A DNA stretch of 64,000 nucleotides from positions 4,568,010-4,632,009 of the forward strand of contig NZ_AP025314.1 in assembly GCF_036492835.1 (NCBI RefSeq). The letters run 5' to 3'. A model generated the notes under the pieces. It made no database searches and was not told where the DNA came from. It saw only the letters and a program-made list of their open reading frames with translations. The stretch is from Fulvitalea axinellae (GTDB lineage: Bacteria; Bacteroidota; Bacteroidia; Cytophagales; Cyclobacteriaceae). Each line of letters opens with the position of its first letter. Positions within the stretch are counted from its first letter, which is position 1. The position numbers and the translations under genes are program-made. Below are positions 9,157-17,474 of this stretch, in pieces.

Positions 9157-10359
9157 CTAACCTTTCATCTTGTCACGGAATATATTGAAGAAGCGGTTCA
9201 CTTGCCTGTTCGTTCCTATCGAAACGCGGATATGGTTAGGCTCCCCGTATTGGTGACCACTTTTGATAAAGATATTTTCCTTTTCCAATTCTCTAACCAC
9301 CCCAGACAAATCCCTGTCAGTGTGCACCCACATAAAACTCGTGGCGCTTGGACGAGGACGTAAGCCCAATTCAGCGAAATAATCCAAATAACGGGCTTTT
9401 ACACTGTTGGCATGGTTCACAGATTTCTCCACAAACTTCTTATCTCCCAAAGCTTCTTTGGCCATTAGCATGGCTACAGGATTCTGGTAATATCCTCCCA
9501 TGGGCCTGAGGGCCATACTTTTGAAAGTCTCGGGATTGCCAACGATATAGCCCACGCGCTTAGCCGCCAAACCATAAGCCTTGGACATGGTTCGTAGCAC
9601 CACAACGTTTTCCCGTGAAACGGCCTCGCCTATCATCGATTTCACCCGGTTTGAAGGAGCATAGTGGATATACGCCTCATCGATAAGAAGCAGTGTTTCC
9701 GGAGGCTTGTTGTCCATAAGATATACCAGAGCCTCCGGGCTGTAGACTCTTCCCGTAGGATTACTCGGGTTTATGATATGGATAAGGCGAGTATTGCGGT
9801 CGGTTTTTGCTAAAATCTCTTCCGGACTGGCCTCGTGACCAACAGTTTCGTGAACAGATCGGCGCTCTATCCTTACTTTCGGCAACCGGTTAATCGTCCC
9901 GGTTATCTCTCCATAAGTGGGTTGGATTTCCACATAATTACCGCCTTGGTCATTGGCGTGGCGGGCAATGGCTTGTAAGAACTCTGTCCCTCCAAAACCG
10001 AGCATTATAGGATTTTGATTAAAGGCGGCGTAACGGGCAAAATAGCTGTCAGGATTTTCCATATCGGAAAACTTGAGGCCGTGCATTTCGTGCAGGTTAC
10101 GCAGAAGCTCATAACCATGATACTCCCCGTAATGGTGTGACAGGCGGACACTCCGTCGCATCACGTCATAGGCCTTGTTTGAAGAACCTAGCGGATTGAC
10201 GTTAAAAACTAACCACACGGCGTCTTCGGGAGCCATGCCCCGTTTCTTGTTTTCTTCGAGAATCCTGAAATACCTTCCGTAGGAATTTGTCGGAGAAAGG
10301 GCCAAACCGGCTAAACCAGCCACGCCCATTTTCATCGCTTGGCGTCTTGTAAGTGTCAT
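9157..10359 (-). CDS. PLP-dependent aminotransferase with Tat signal (HisC-like)
   Basis: 400 residues from ATG 10359. The N-terminus MTLTRRQAMKMGVAGLAGLAL is a twin-arginine signal, which is unusual for a fold-type I aminotransferase and implies export of the folded holoenzyme. The PLP domain shows GFGGTEFL, INPSNPTGRVYS, LLLIDEAYIHYA with the ring-stacking Asp and Tyr, and VLRTMSKAYGLAAKRVGY with the Schiff-base lysine in SKAYG. The C-terminal RVSIGTNRQVNRF resembles histidinol-phosphate aminotransferases. It is not in a histidine operon, so the substrate is unknown. The frame extends to an ATG at 10401, but the Tat motif favours 10359. Confidence 0.85.
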   Translation of the reverse strand: MTLTRRQAMKMGVAGLAGLALSPTNSYGRYFRILEENKKRGMAPEDAVWLVFNVNPLGSSNKAYDVMRRSVRLSHHYGEYHGYELLRNLHEMHGLKFSDMENPDSYFARYAAFNQNPIMLGFGGTEFLQAIARHANDQGGNYVEIQPTYGEITGTINRLPKVRIERRSVHETVGHEASPEEILAKTDRNTRLIHIINPSNPTGRVYSPEALVYLMDNKPPETLLLIDEAYIHYAPSNRVKSMIGEAVSRENVVVLRTMSKAYGLAAKRVGYIVGNPETFKSMALRPMGGYYQNPVAMLMAKEALGDKKFVEKSVNHANSVKARYLDYFAELGLRPRPSATSFMWVHTDRDLSGVVRELEKENIFIKSGHQYGEPNHIRVSIGTNRQVNRFFNIFRDKMKG

Positions 10360-10460
10360 GGAGTCATCGTTTTCGACATTAGTGCCAAAAATCAAACCCA
10401 AAACGAAATCTAAAGGCTACAGCTGGAATGTTTTTCAGGAGAACTCCGTCATTTTATCTG

Positions 10461-11423
10461 TCAAGATGACCACGGATGGTAATAGAACACGCCATAACCG
10501 GCAATGGTCGCCAATATCACAAAGAAGGCCACGCAGATAGTGTACACTAGCAAAAACATCATAAAAGACCGTAAAGCGCTTAAGTTATATACTCTGGAAA
10601 TAAAATAAGCGCCTACGACAGTCGGCAACAGATCACTGCCTTGCGAGAGAAACATTAGGACCAATAAAGCCCCTAAGGTGATTTTCCAATAACGTCGTTC
10701 GCGTTTCCAACGTAAAGCTTTCCTCTTTATTTTCGGCCAAAACAGCCAAACAACCCCTCCCAGTAACAGCATACGGCCAATACCCGAAAACGTGGAAGCG
10801 ACATCGGTGACACTCTCAATAATCTTGGTTACTCCCGAAGCGTAAAGCCAGACGCAAGCGGTTTCCACATAAGTAAAGGAACGTTTGCGCCCCACCAATA
10901 AATGAATACTATAAGCGACTATAAATATTCCGATTATGAGAAAATAGATCTCGTGCTTCTTGTAGAATTCATGGGCCGGCCGAAGCGTACCGTTAACCCA
11001 GTCTTTTAGGCCTTCCTCTTTTTTCCCTTCCAATTTCTGGATTCCCATGACCAGCGCTTCCTCTATCGCATCTAACGAGGAAGTAGACTGAACCTCTGCG
11101 GGTTTATGATACAACCCTGTCAAGAAACTTAGGACAATGGCCAAGAAAATACTCAGGACAAAAAAACGGATCGGAGGCAAGTACCGGACCCGTTGACCGG
11201 AAATAAAACGCCTGATAGTTATACCCGGCTTTTCCAACAACATCCTGAGCGTAAGCAAATATCCTTTGTCAATATTGAGGATACTTCCCACAAAATCATG
11301 GACTACATGGCTGAAAGTCAACCTTGTCAAGTGTTGTTTTTGTCCGCAATAAGGACAAAAGTCAGGGTCTCCGTCCAGATTTCTGTAACAATTGGTGCAA
11401 CGCATGGATCCGCTTTTTTCCAT
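10461..11423 (-). CDS. DUF3667 membrane protein with N-terminal zinc ribbon
   Basis: 320 residues. The start holds a four-cysteine ribbon (CTNC and CPYCGQK) followed by LTFSHVVHDFVGSILNIDKGYLLTLRMLLEKPG and RYLPPIRFFVL, the recognisable DUF3667 core. Beyond it are about five hydrophobic helices. Function of the family is not known. Alternative ATG at 11405, six codons in. An exact Bacteroidota promoter lies 57 bp upstream. It is followed by the aminotransferase on the same strand with only 101 bp between, so the two might be cotranscribed. Confidence 0.85.
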   Translation of the reverse strand: MEKSGSMRCTNCYRNLDGDPDFCPYCGQKQHLTRLTFSHVVHDFVGSILNIDKGYLLTLRMLLEKPGITIRRFISGQRVRYLPPIRFFVLSIFLAIVLSFLTGLYHKPAEVQSTSSLDAIEEALVMGIQKLEGKKEEGLKDWVNGTLRPAHEFYKKHEIYFLIIGIFIVAYSIHLLVGRKRSFTYVETACVWLYASGVTKIIESVTDVASTFSGIGRMLLLGGVVWLFWPKIKRKALRWKRERRYWKITLGALLVLMFLSQGSDLLPTVVGAYFISRVYNLSALRSFMMFLLVYTICVAFFVILATIAGYGVFYYHPWSS

Positions 11424-11976
11424 AAAAAAGAAATCAAAAAAACAGCTCCCGAAAAATATAATTACTAGGGCTATTCTTTCAAAAATAAGTATATGAGTCT
11501 ATTTTTCAACAAAAATAGGGGAATGGCTGACTTTGATTTTTTATTCTGGGTATTGGGGCTCAAAATGTTCGCCCTAATTTTTGGGATCATTATAAGGAAC
11601 TAGAAGTTAGTTTCCACTAAGGAAAAGAAACTTAGACACCACAAAAAATGCCCTCTTTTCTTGTCACGGACGTTGCTGTCAGTTCGATAAAAATGACTCC
11701 AAACGCCATTATAGATTCATTGATCAAGCATGGCTACAGAGCAAAAGCTGAAACGGCATAGCAGGAAACTCCTTTGACTTTTTAATTGGTCTCAATAACA
11801 AAAATATTCAAAAATTAACTCCGCTTATAATTATCTGGACTTAGCCAAATCTTTTATTGTTTTAGAGCTAAATGCCTCAAATTTCCTTTAATATTCTATC
11901 CTACATTGTCTCCGTATTGATGCTGTAATTCATTTTTACCGCAATATTACATCACAACTGACAAGAACTGGGAGTC
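11424..11976. other. 553-bp intergenic region between DUF3667 and the TonB-dependent receptor
   Basis: AT-rich divergent region. It contains a clear minus-strand promoter (11480-11509), and two very short plus-strand frames: 11493-11603 (36 residues, hydrophobic C-terminal half) and 11648-11761 (37 residues). Neither has recognisable family features. No exact TAnnTTTG box is visible on the plus strand before the receptor gene, and no tRNA or riboswitch-like fold was seen. Confidence 0.6.
11480..11509 (-). promoter_or_regulatory. Bacteroidota-type promoter of the DUF3667 gene
   Basis: Read on the minus strand: TTG (11509-11507), 19-bp spacer, TATTTTTG (11487-11480), an exact fit to TTG-N19-TAnnTTTG. 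The start codon lies 57 bp downstream of the -7 box. A second CAAAAATA copy at 11510-11517 lacks an upstream TTG. Confidence 0.65.
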
Positions 11977-14445
11977 ATGATCAAGAAGAAGGGGACGAGC
12001 TTTTGGGTACTTATCGCACTGACGATAAGTTTCCTAAACACATATGGATCCAATGAACCAGCCGTAAAAGGACAAATCAAAGGAAAGGTAGTTGAGAAAG
12101 GCTCGGGCGAAGCTGTAAGCTACGCCACAATAGCCGTATTCGCACAAGACAACAGCCTGGTGGGCGGTGCGATTACGGACGATAAAGGCGCATTCGTAGC
12201 GAAAGGAATAAAACCGGGCGTTTACGATATCGAAGCCAAGTTTGTGGGCTTTGAGACCGTCCGCTTAGAAGACATTAACGTGCGCGGGTTCGTAACCGAC
12301 GTGGGCGTAATCGAGCTGGGCTCGGAAGCCAAACTTTTGGAAGGGGTGGAAGTGACCGCCACCAGACCCGAGGTGGAATACAAGATCGACCGGAAAGTCA
12401 TTAACGTAGACAAAATGGTGACAAGCCTAAGCGGCTCGGCGGTTGATATTCTGGACAACGTCCCTTCTGTGGAAGTGGATATCGACGGTAACGTAAGCCT
12501 GCGCGGCAGCAGTGACTTCACCGTGTTTATCGACGGCCGCCCGAGCGTGTTCAAAGGCTCCGACGCTTTGTCGCAGATTCCGGCTTCGATGATTGCCAAT
12601 ATCGAAATCATCACCAACCCGTCGGCCAAATACGATCCTGACGGCACTTCCGGCATCATCAATATCATCACGAAGAAAAAAGCCAGCGGATTCAGCGGTG
12701 TGGCAAACGTCAACGCCGGCTATCCGGGCCGTTACGGCGCCGACGCCATGTTCAGCTACAAAGCCAACGAAAAGTTCACCTACCACTTGGGCGGCGACTT
12801 TAACAGCAATCAACGCAAAGGCACCCGTTACTCGGAAAACACGACCTTCGGCCAAGACACCGTCCTGCGTATCACAGACGGCGACAGAAACCGCGAATCC
12901 GAGTCTTTTAACCTGAAAGGCGGTATCGATTTTACTCCAAATAAAAAGAACCGCTTCTCGCTGATGATGGCGGGCGGAAAAAGGGAAAACGTCAACGACA
13001 ACGAGTACCTGTATAGCAACTACCTTATTCGGGATGGCGTAAGGACACCGGCAGACAACCCGCTGACCTTTAACACCGACGACGGAATCCGCAGTAGCAA
13101 ATACGCTTCCCTCGACTTCGACTACGTTCATAAATTCGACGCCAAATCTGGCCACGAACTGAGCATGAGCGCCCATTACGGCTACTCCGAAGGCGACGAG
13201 GACAACCAAACTTACACTTACGGAGACCGGGAACAAACGGTATTTGACGAAGCCGCCCAACGAAGCACGGAAGACAGCGAAGACCACTCGTTCCGCTACA
13301 GGATCGACTACACCCGCCCCGTTGGCGAACACGCCAAGTTCGAGGCCGGATACCAGGTCCGCATGAACCGGTCGGACGAGACGAACGGCAGTTTCAACAA
13401 ATCCGCTCCGGACGCCGACTGGAAACTGAACGAAAAGTACAGCTACCTAAACGAGTTTACCAAAGACATCCACGCCATCTACGGAACCTTTGCCGGCGAG
13501 CTTGACAAATTCGGTTACCAACTCGGCCTCCGCGGCGAGTACACTTACCGCCAGACCAAGCTTGTGAACGTTGACAGCGAGACAACAATCGACCGTTTCG
13601 ATATTTTCCCGACGGCCCACTTCTCGTATCAGCTTCCGGCGGAACAGCAGTTGATGGCCAGCTACTCAAGGCGTATCAACCGCCCGGCAAACCACTGGCT
13701 TGAGCCGTTCCCAACTTATATGGACGCTTACAACGTGCGTATCGGCGATCCGGGAATCGAGCCCGAATACGTGGATTCCTACGAAGTGGGTTATACCAAA
13801 AACTTCGACGCAATCAGCGTTTCGGCCGAAGCGTTTTACAAAAAGATCAACAACCGGACGGAATTTGTCAAAGAAGTGTGGAACGACCCGGTGCAAAATC
13901 CCGACGGCGATATCTTTATGAACACCCGAACCAACGTGGGTATCGAGTCGAACTACGGACTGGAACTGATGCTGAACGCCGATCCGTTCAAGTGGTGGAG
14001 CCTTAGCTTTTCGGGAACTTTCAGCGGTTATGACCTCGACGGAAGCTACAAGGAACAGGTATTCGACCGTAGCGATTTCTACTACAATTTCAGAATGAGC
14101 AACGACTTCCTGATCACGGAAAGCATCCGATTCCAAGTGACTCCTAGATTCATGTCAGGAAGACAGTCCACGCAAGGTGAGCGGGAATCGTTTTTCTACC
14201 TGAACCTCGCCGTAAAGCAGGATTTCATGGACAAACAGTTCTCAGCCACTCTTCAGGCCCGCAACGTTCTGAATTCCTTCAAGTGGGAGTACACCTCATA
14301 CGGCCCCGACTTCGCGTCGATGAGCCGATATGAAGGCCAGCCGAGCGTGGCCCTTACGCTGACTTACCGCATTAATAACTACCGTCCGAAGCGTAGCAAG
14401 AACCAAGGCGGTGGCGGTGGAGAAGGTGGCGGATTCGAGATGTAA
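11977..14445 (+). CDS. TonB-dependent outer-membrane receptor (carboxypeptidase-regulatory-like domain, plug, barrel)
   Basis: 822 residues. Signal peptide about 1-25; a carboxypeptidase D regulatory-like beta domain (about 30-110: GKVVEKGSGEAVSYATIAVF, then GVYDIEAKFVGFE); a plug domain (about 120-235: VSLRGSSDFTVFIDGRPS, IEIITNPSAKYDPDGTSGIINIITKKK); and a beta-barrel with many alternating aromatic strands. It matches the outer-membrane beta-barrel family close to TonB receptors that imports siderophores, oligosaccharides or peptides; no SusD partner adjoins, so substrate is undefined. The extreme C-terminus is a glycine-rich tail (GGGGGEGGGFEM) rather than the usual aromatic-terminated strand. 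Coding GC is high and the gene is followed by a strong terminator. Confidence 0.92.
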   Translation: MIKKKGTSFWVLIALTISFLNTYGSNEPAVKGQIKGKVVEKGSGEAVSYATIAVFAQDNSLVGGAITDDKGAFVAKGIKPGVYDIEAKFVGFETVRLEDINVRGFVTDVGVIELGSEAKLLEGVEVTATRPEVEYKIDRKVINVDKMVTSLSGSAVDILDNVPSVEVDIDGNVSLRGSSDFTVFIDGRPSVFKGSDALSQIPASMIANIEIITNPSAKYDPDGTSGIINIITKKKASGFSGVANVNAGYPGRYGADAMFSYKANEKFTYHLGGDFNSNQRKGTRYSENTTFGQDTVLRITDGDRNRESESFNLKGGIDFTPNKKNRFSLMMAGGKRENVNDNEYLYSNYLIRDGVRTPADNPLTFNTDDGIRSSKYASLDFDYVHKFDAKSGHELSMSAHYGYSEGDEDNQTYTYGDREQTVFDEAAQRSTEDSEDHSFRYRIDYTRPVGEHAKFEAGYQVRMNRSDETNGSFNKSAPDADWKLNEKYSYLNEFTKDIHAIYGTFAGELDKFGYQLGLRGEYTYRQTKLVNVDSETTIDRFDIFPTAHFSYQLPAEQQLMASYSRRINRPANHWLEPFPTYMDAYNVRIGDPGIEPEYVDSYEVGYTKNFDAISVSAEAFYKKINNRTEFVKEVWNDPVQNPDGDIFMNTRTNVGIESNYGLELMLNADPFKWWSLSFSGTFSGYDLDGSYKEQVFDRSDFYYNFRMSNDFLITESIRFQVTPRFMSGRQSTQGERESFFYLNLAVKQDFMDKQFSATLQARNVLNSFKWEYTSYGPDFASMSRYEGQPSVALTLTYRINNYRPKRSKNQGGGGGEGGGFEM

Positions 14446-14469
14446 TAGCTCCGCAAAACACCCATCACC

Positions 14470-14510
14470 AAAATCCCGGACAGGTACTTCCCGTCCGGGA
14501 TTTTCTGTTT
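14470..14510 (+). terminator. Intrinsic terminator after the TonB-dependent receptor
   Basis: Perfect 12-bp stem aaaatcccggac (14470-14481) / gtccgggatttt (14493-14504), followed by ctgttt. Confidence 0.85.
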
Positions 14511-14646
14511 ACACCCTTTTCTGCCTGTCAAAAAATTTAACGTTTTCCATTTCATTTAAAAATAAAACAAGACCACACTTGCTTTTCAAAGATTAAACCC
14601 GAACATTTACACTGTACTGGTTAAGTAGAACACTAAAACAATATTC

Positions 14647-15480
14647 ATGTTACAAGTCAATCAGCTGAACTACGCTTACAAAGCCGGTTCGCCTATTTTT
14701 AGAGACTTGACTTTTTCTTTGTGTGCGGGAAGCATTGTGGGACTTTTGGGAAAAAACGGAGAAGGAAAGACAACTCTGCTCAGCCTGTTGGCCGGGCTCA
14801 AGCGCCCGCACGGCGGCGAACTTACGGTAAACGGGCACAACCCCGGCAAACGGCAACCCTCGTTTCTCAGCTCGATCTACTACTTGCCGGACGAGGCCGA
14901 ACCCGGATTTTCCTCGCCACAAGATTTCGTAAAAGCGATGGCGCCATTCTACCCGACCTTCGACACCAAAATAATGGCCGAGCTCACCGAGACTTTCGAA
15001 TTGCCCGAAGCGCGGAAATTCAGCCATTGGTCGTTCGGTCAGCGCAAAAAGTTCCAGATCGCCTTCGCACTCGCTACCAAGTGCAAAATCATGCTCTTCG
15101 ACGAGCCGACCAACGGGCTGGATATTCCTTCCAAAGCCATCTTCCGCAAAGTGATGGCCGGCACGCTTGACGAAGACCAGCTGGTAATAATCGCCACGCA
15201 CCAAACCGCCGACCTGCAGAACCTCATCGACCGGGTGATGATTCTGGAACAAGGCGACGTTAAGCTCAACGAGGAACTCTTCGATCTTGAGGCCAAGTAC
15301 TTTTTCGGCCAAGGCCACCTGCCCGAACATCTCGACTGCGTATACGCCGAGGAAGTCCCCAACGGCCACAAATACATGTGCGCCTCCGCCGGCGAAAGCT
15401 CCACGGTGGATCTAGAACTTTTATTCAACGCCACAATCAACGGCAAACTCGAATCTTCTAAAGCTTACGCAAATGGATAA
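14647..15480 (+). CDS. ABC transporter ATP-binding protein
   Basis: 277 residues. Walker A GKNGEGKTT (35-43), Q-loop region around 80, signature SFGQ (129-132, a weak LSGGQ variant), Walker B IMLFDEP with Asp152 and Glu153, and the switch His in IIATHQTADL. The C-terminal 60 residues are an accessory extension. It belongs to the YtrB/CcmA-type exporters that pair with a GntR regulator. The stop overlaps the start of the permease gene by 8 bp, so the two are translationally coupled. Likely energises export of an antimicrobial or envelope-stress compound, but that is inference from the operon type. Confidence 0.9.
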   Translation: MLQVNQLNYAYKAGSPIFRDLTFSLCAGSIVGLLGKNGEGKTTLLSLLAGLKRPHGGELTVNGHNPGKRQPSFLSSIYYLPDEAEPGFSSPQDFVKAMAPFYPTFDTKIMAELTETFELPEARKFSHWSFGQRKKFQIAFALATKCKIMLFDEPTNGLDIPSKAIFRKVMAGTLDEDQLVIIATHQTADLQNLIDRVMILEQGDVKLNEELFDLEAKYFFGQGHLPEHLDCVYAEEVPNGHKYMCASAGESSTVDLELLFNATINGKLESSKAYANG

Positions 15481-16330
15481 TACTTTTAATTTTAAACGAT
15501 TTGGGCGGTTGCTGGCGATGGAGATTCGTCCGAATCTTAAATGGATAGCACTGGCGCTTATAATCTTCACTGGCTTCGCTTTCATGTTCTATGGATTCCC
15601 TATCAAAAGCGCCATTGAAAGGCACCTGAACGCTTTCAGTCAAAACGATATGGCTAAAGCGAGCAAAATTCTCGAGACTTTACCTTGGACTATCAAAGAG
15701 CAAGTTGAACGCTATTTTCTCTCGTCTCTTTTCATCTTTGGAACCCTAATCGCAGGAACAGCATTTTCCTCTTTCCGCAAGGAGAACAGTACAAAACAAT
15801 ACCTTTTGGTCCCTGCAAGTACTTTGGAAAAGTTTATAAGCCAGGTAGTTTTTCGTCTTGTACTTTTTATCCTTTTATTCCCTGTTCTTTTTCACTTACT
15901 CTCGGACTTAGTCATATACACTATGTCTTTAGTGTATGAGGACTTTCAATTTAAAGCATACTCGTTCTTCGACAGCAGTCTTTGGAAACGAACTTATAGA
16001 ATGGATTATCACTTCTTCATAAAGTCTTTTCTTGCCTCAGTCCCGATCTTATACTTTACTTTTCTTTTTTGGGGTACAGTCCATTTTGGAAAAAAAGCTT
16101 TACTTAAAAGTCTAGCCGTTGTTGCCATCTTTATTATTCTATTCAATTGGGGGGACTATATGTATATGCACTCAGGCATTAAGCGCTACGAAATGGGAAT
16201 TGAGCATACTTCGATGATATTTTCCCAAGCAGAATCTTCAAAAGCCATCTTGCCACTATTCATCACCTGCTCATTCAGCATCGTCTTGATTTGCTCCGCT
16301 TATTTCAAGCTTAAAGAAAAAGAAGTATAA
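15473..16330 (+). CDS. ABC transporter permease subunit
   Basis: 285 residues with about six hydrophobic helices (first at roughly 25-45, then near 85-100, 125-150, 185-205, 215-235 and 255-275), no signal peptide, and no ATPase motif. Its position directly behind and overlapping the ATP-binding gene identifies it as the membrane partner. No family motif beyond hydropathy was recognised. Base composition changes abruptly here: the ATPase gene is GC-rich while this gene and the next two are clearly AT-richer. Confidence 0.75.
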   Translation: MDNTFNFKRFGRLLAMEIRPNLKWIALALIIFTGFAFMFYGFPIKSAIERHLNAFSQNDMAKASKILETLPWTIKEQVERYFLSSLFIFGTLIAGTAFSSFRKENSTKQYLLVPASTLEKFISQVVFRLVLFILLFPVLFHLLSDLVIYTMSLVYEDFQFKAYSFFDSSLWKRTYRMDYHFFIKSFLASVPILYFTFLFWGTVHFGKKALLKSLAVVAIFIILFNWGDYMYMHSGIKRYEMGIEHTSMIFSQAESSKAILPLFITCSFSIVLICSAYFKLKEKEV

Positions 16331-16341
16331 CCTTAACGCTT

Positions 16342-16716
16342 ATGGAATTCCAAACGACAAAAGGCATCTATCTACAGCTGGCCGATACGATCAAGGAAAG
16401 GATAATCAGTGGAGAGTACAAGGCTGGCGAGAAGATCCCCTCCGTACGGGAATTCGCGTCCAAAATGGGCGTAAACCCAAATACTATTATGAGAACTTTT
16501 GGAGAACTACAAAGCCTCAGCATCATAGAAAATAAACGGGGCATAGGATACTTCGTGAAAGAAGACGCCAAAGACAGCATTTTGCAAGAAAAGAAGGCGG
16601 AGTTCTTCGATAAAATAATTCCTGAATTTTTACATCAAGCACGCTTGATCGGAATCACGGACAAAGAGATCTCTCTACACTTTGCCCAATTAAAAAATGA
16701 CCATAATGAAGACTAG
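16342..16716 (+). CDS. GntR-family transcriptional regulator, YtrA subfamily
   Basis: 124 residues. Winged helix of GntR type at about 10-75: KGIYLQLADTIKERIISGEY, GEKIPSVREFASKMGVNPNTIMR, and LSIIENKRGIGYFV. The short C-terminal tail (about 50 residues) instead of a large effector domain is the YtrA feature; such regulators normally repress the ABC operon they belong to. Starts 11 bp after the permease stop; its own end overlaps the next gene. No ligand can be read from the sequence. Confidence 0.9.
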   Translation: MEFQTTKGIYLQLADTIKERIISGEYKAGEKIPSVREFASKMGVNPNTIMRTFGELQSLSIIENKRGIGYFVKEDAKDSILQEKKAEFFDKIIPEFLHQARLIGITDKEISLHFAQLKNDHNED

Positions 16717-17356
16717 CAACAAACTCATTCTATATTTCATAGGAGCTCTTTTTGTTTACTTTTTCGCTGGGTACACTGAACTTATTATAAAAGGTGAAAA
16801 AAAAACTAAAGCCTCACTCTATGCGCAAATATTTCGTCATCAAACCAAAGACAAGCACCTTAAAGTAATCCGTATAGAAGGTAACAAGTCACCAATAGAG
16901 ATTTACACTAAAAACTCCGATAACGAATTTATCTCACAAATCCATTACGAACATAAAAACGAGTTTTTAGCCCGGAAATACTTTAGCCAAACAGTTCAAG
17001 GCGACACAATAACACTCAAGTTTACATCTAACTCCCCTTTGGATATAGCCAAATTTGTTATTCCCAAAGGCTATGGAATAAGAGAAATCATAGCCATTGA
17101 TTCCCAGATCAAACTCCACGCTTCACTGTCAAAGGAATTAAAGATCACTCTCAAAAACGCTAAAGCCACCGCCGGAATTAACGATTTATATTGGACCTCC
17201 CTTTCTATTGATGCTGTTTCTAGCTCAATAGATTTTGAACAAAGCGATATCAGCACTCTCCGCTATAATCTTGCTGACGCGACTTTAAACCTTAAGGCTT
17301 CCGACATCAAATCGGAAAAAGGTACGCTTGACAACACCTCTAAACTTTTTTGGTAA
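16697..17356 (+). CDS. Membrane-anchored protein of the ABC/GntR operon, function unknown
   Basis: 219 residues: one N-terminal hydrophobic segment (about 8-27), then a repetitive beta-rich domain with recurring short hydrophobic-polar strands (LHASLSKELKITLKNAKAT, then IDFEQSDISTLRYNLADATLNLKASDI). This layout recalls DUF4097/DUF2807-type beta-solenoid proteins that often accompany such operons, but I cannot confirm membership. It overlaps the GntR gene by 20 bp (ATG 16697) or 11 bp if ATG 16706 is used, so it is coupled to it. Strongly AT-rich. Confidence 0.65.
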   Translation: MTIMKTSNKLILYFIGALFVYFFAGYTELIIKGEKKTKASLYAQIFRHQTKDKHLKVIRIEGNKSPIEIYTKNSDNEFISQIHYEHKNEFLARKYFSQTVQGDTITLKFTSNSPLDIAKFVIPKGYGIREIIAIDSQIKLHASLSKELKITLKNAKATAGINDLYWTSLSIDAVSSSIDFEQSDISTLRYNLADATLNLKASDIKSEKGTLDNTSKLFW

Positions 17357-17474
17357 TAACCTCCACCTACCGTTTATGCCCGGATCGCTCCCGCGTTTCG
17401 GGCTTTTCTTTGCGAACAAATTCCCCGTTCCACTTTTTATAAAAGGGATATCGTAGTGGTATAGCGGAAGAGGG

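Noticed and set aside
12427..13332. 301-codon minus-strand frame
   Set aside because: It lies entirely opposite the TonB-dependent receptor gene, whose domains are clear; the reverse frame is a codon-bias artefact in GC-rich coding DNA.
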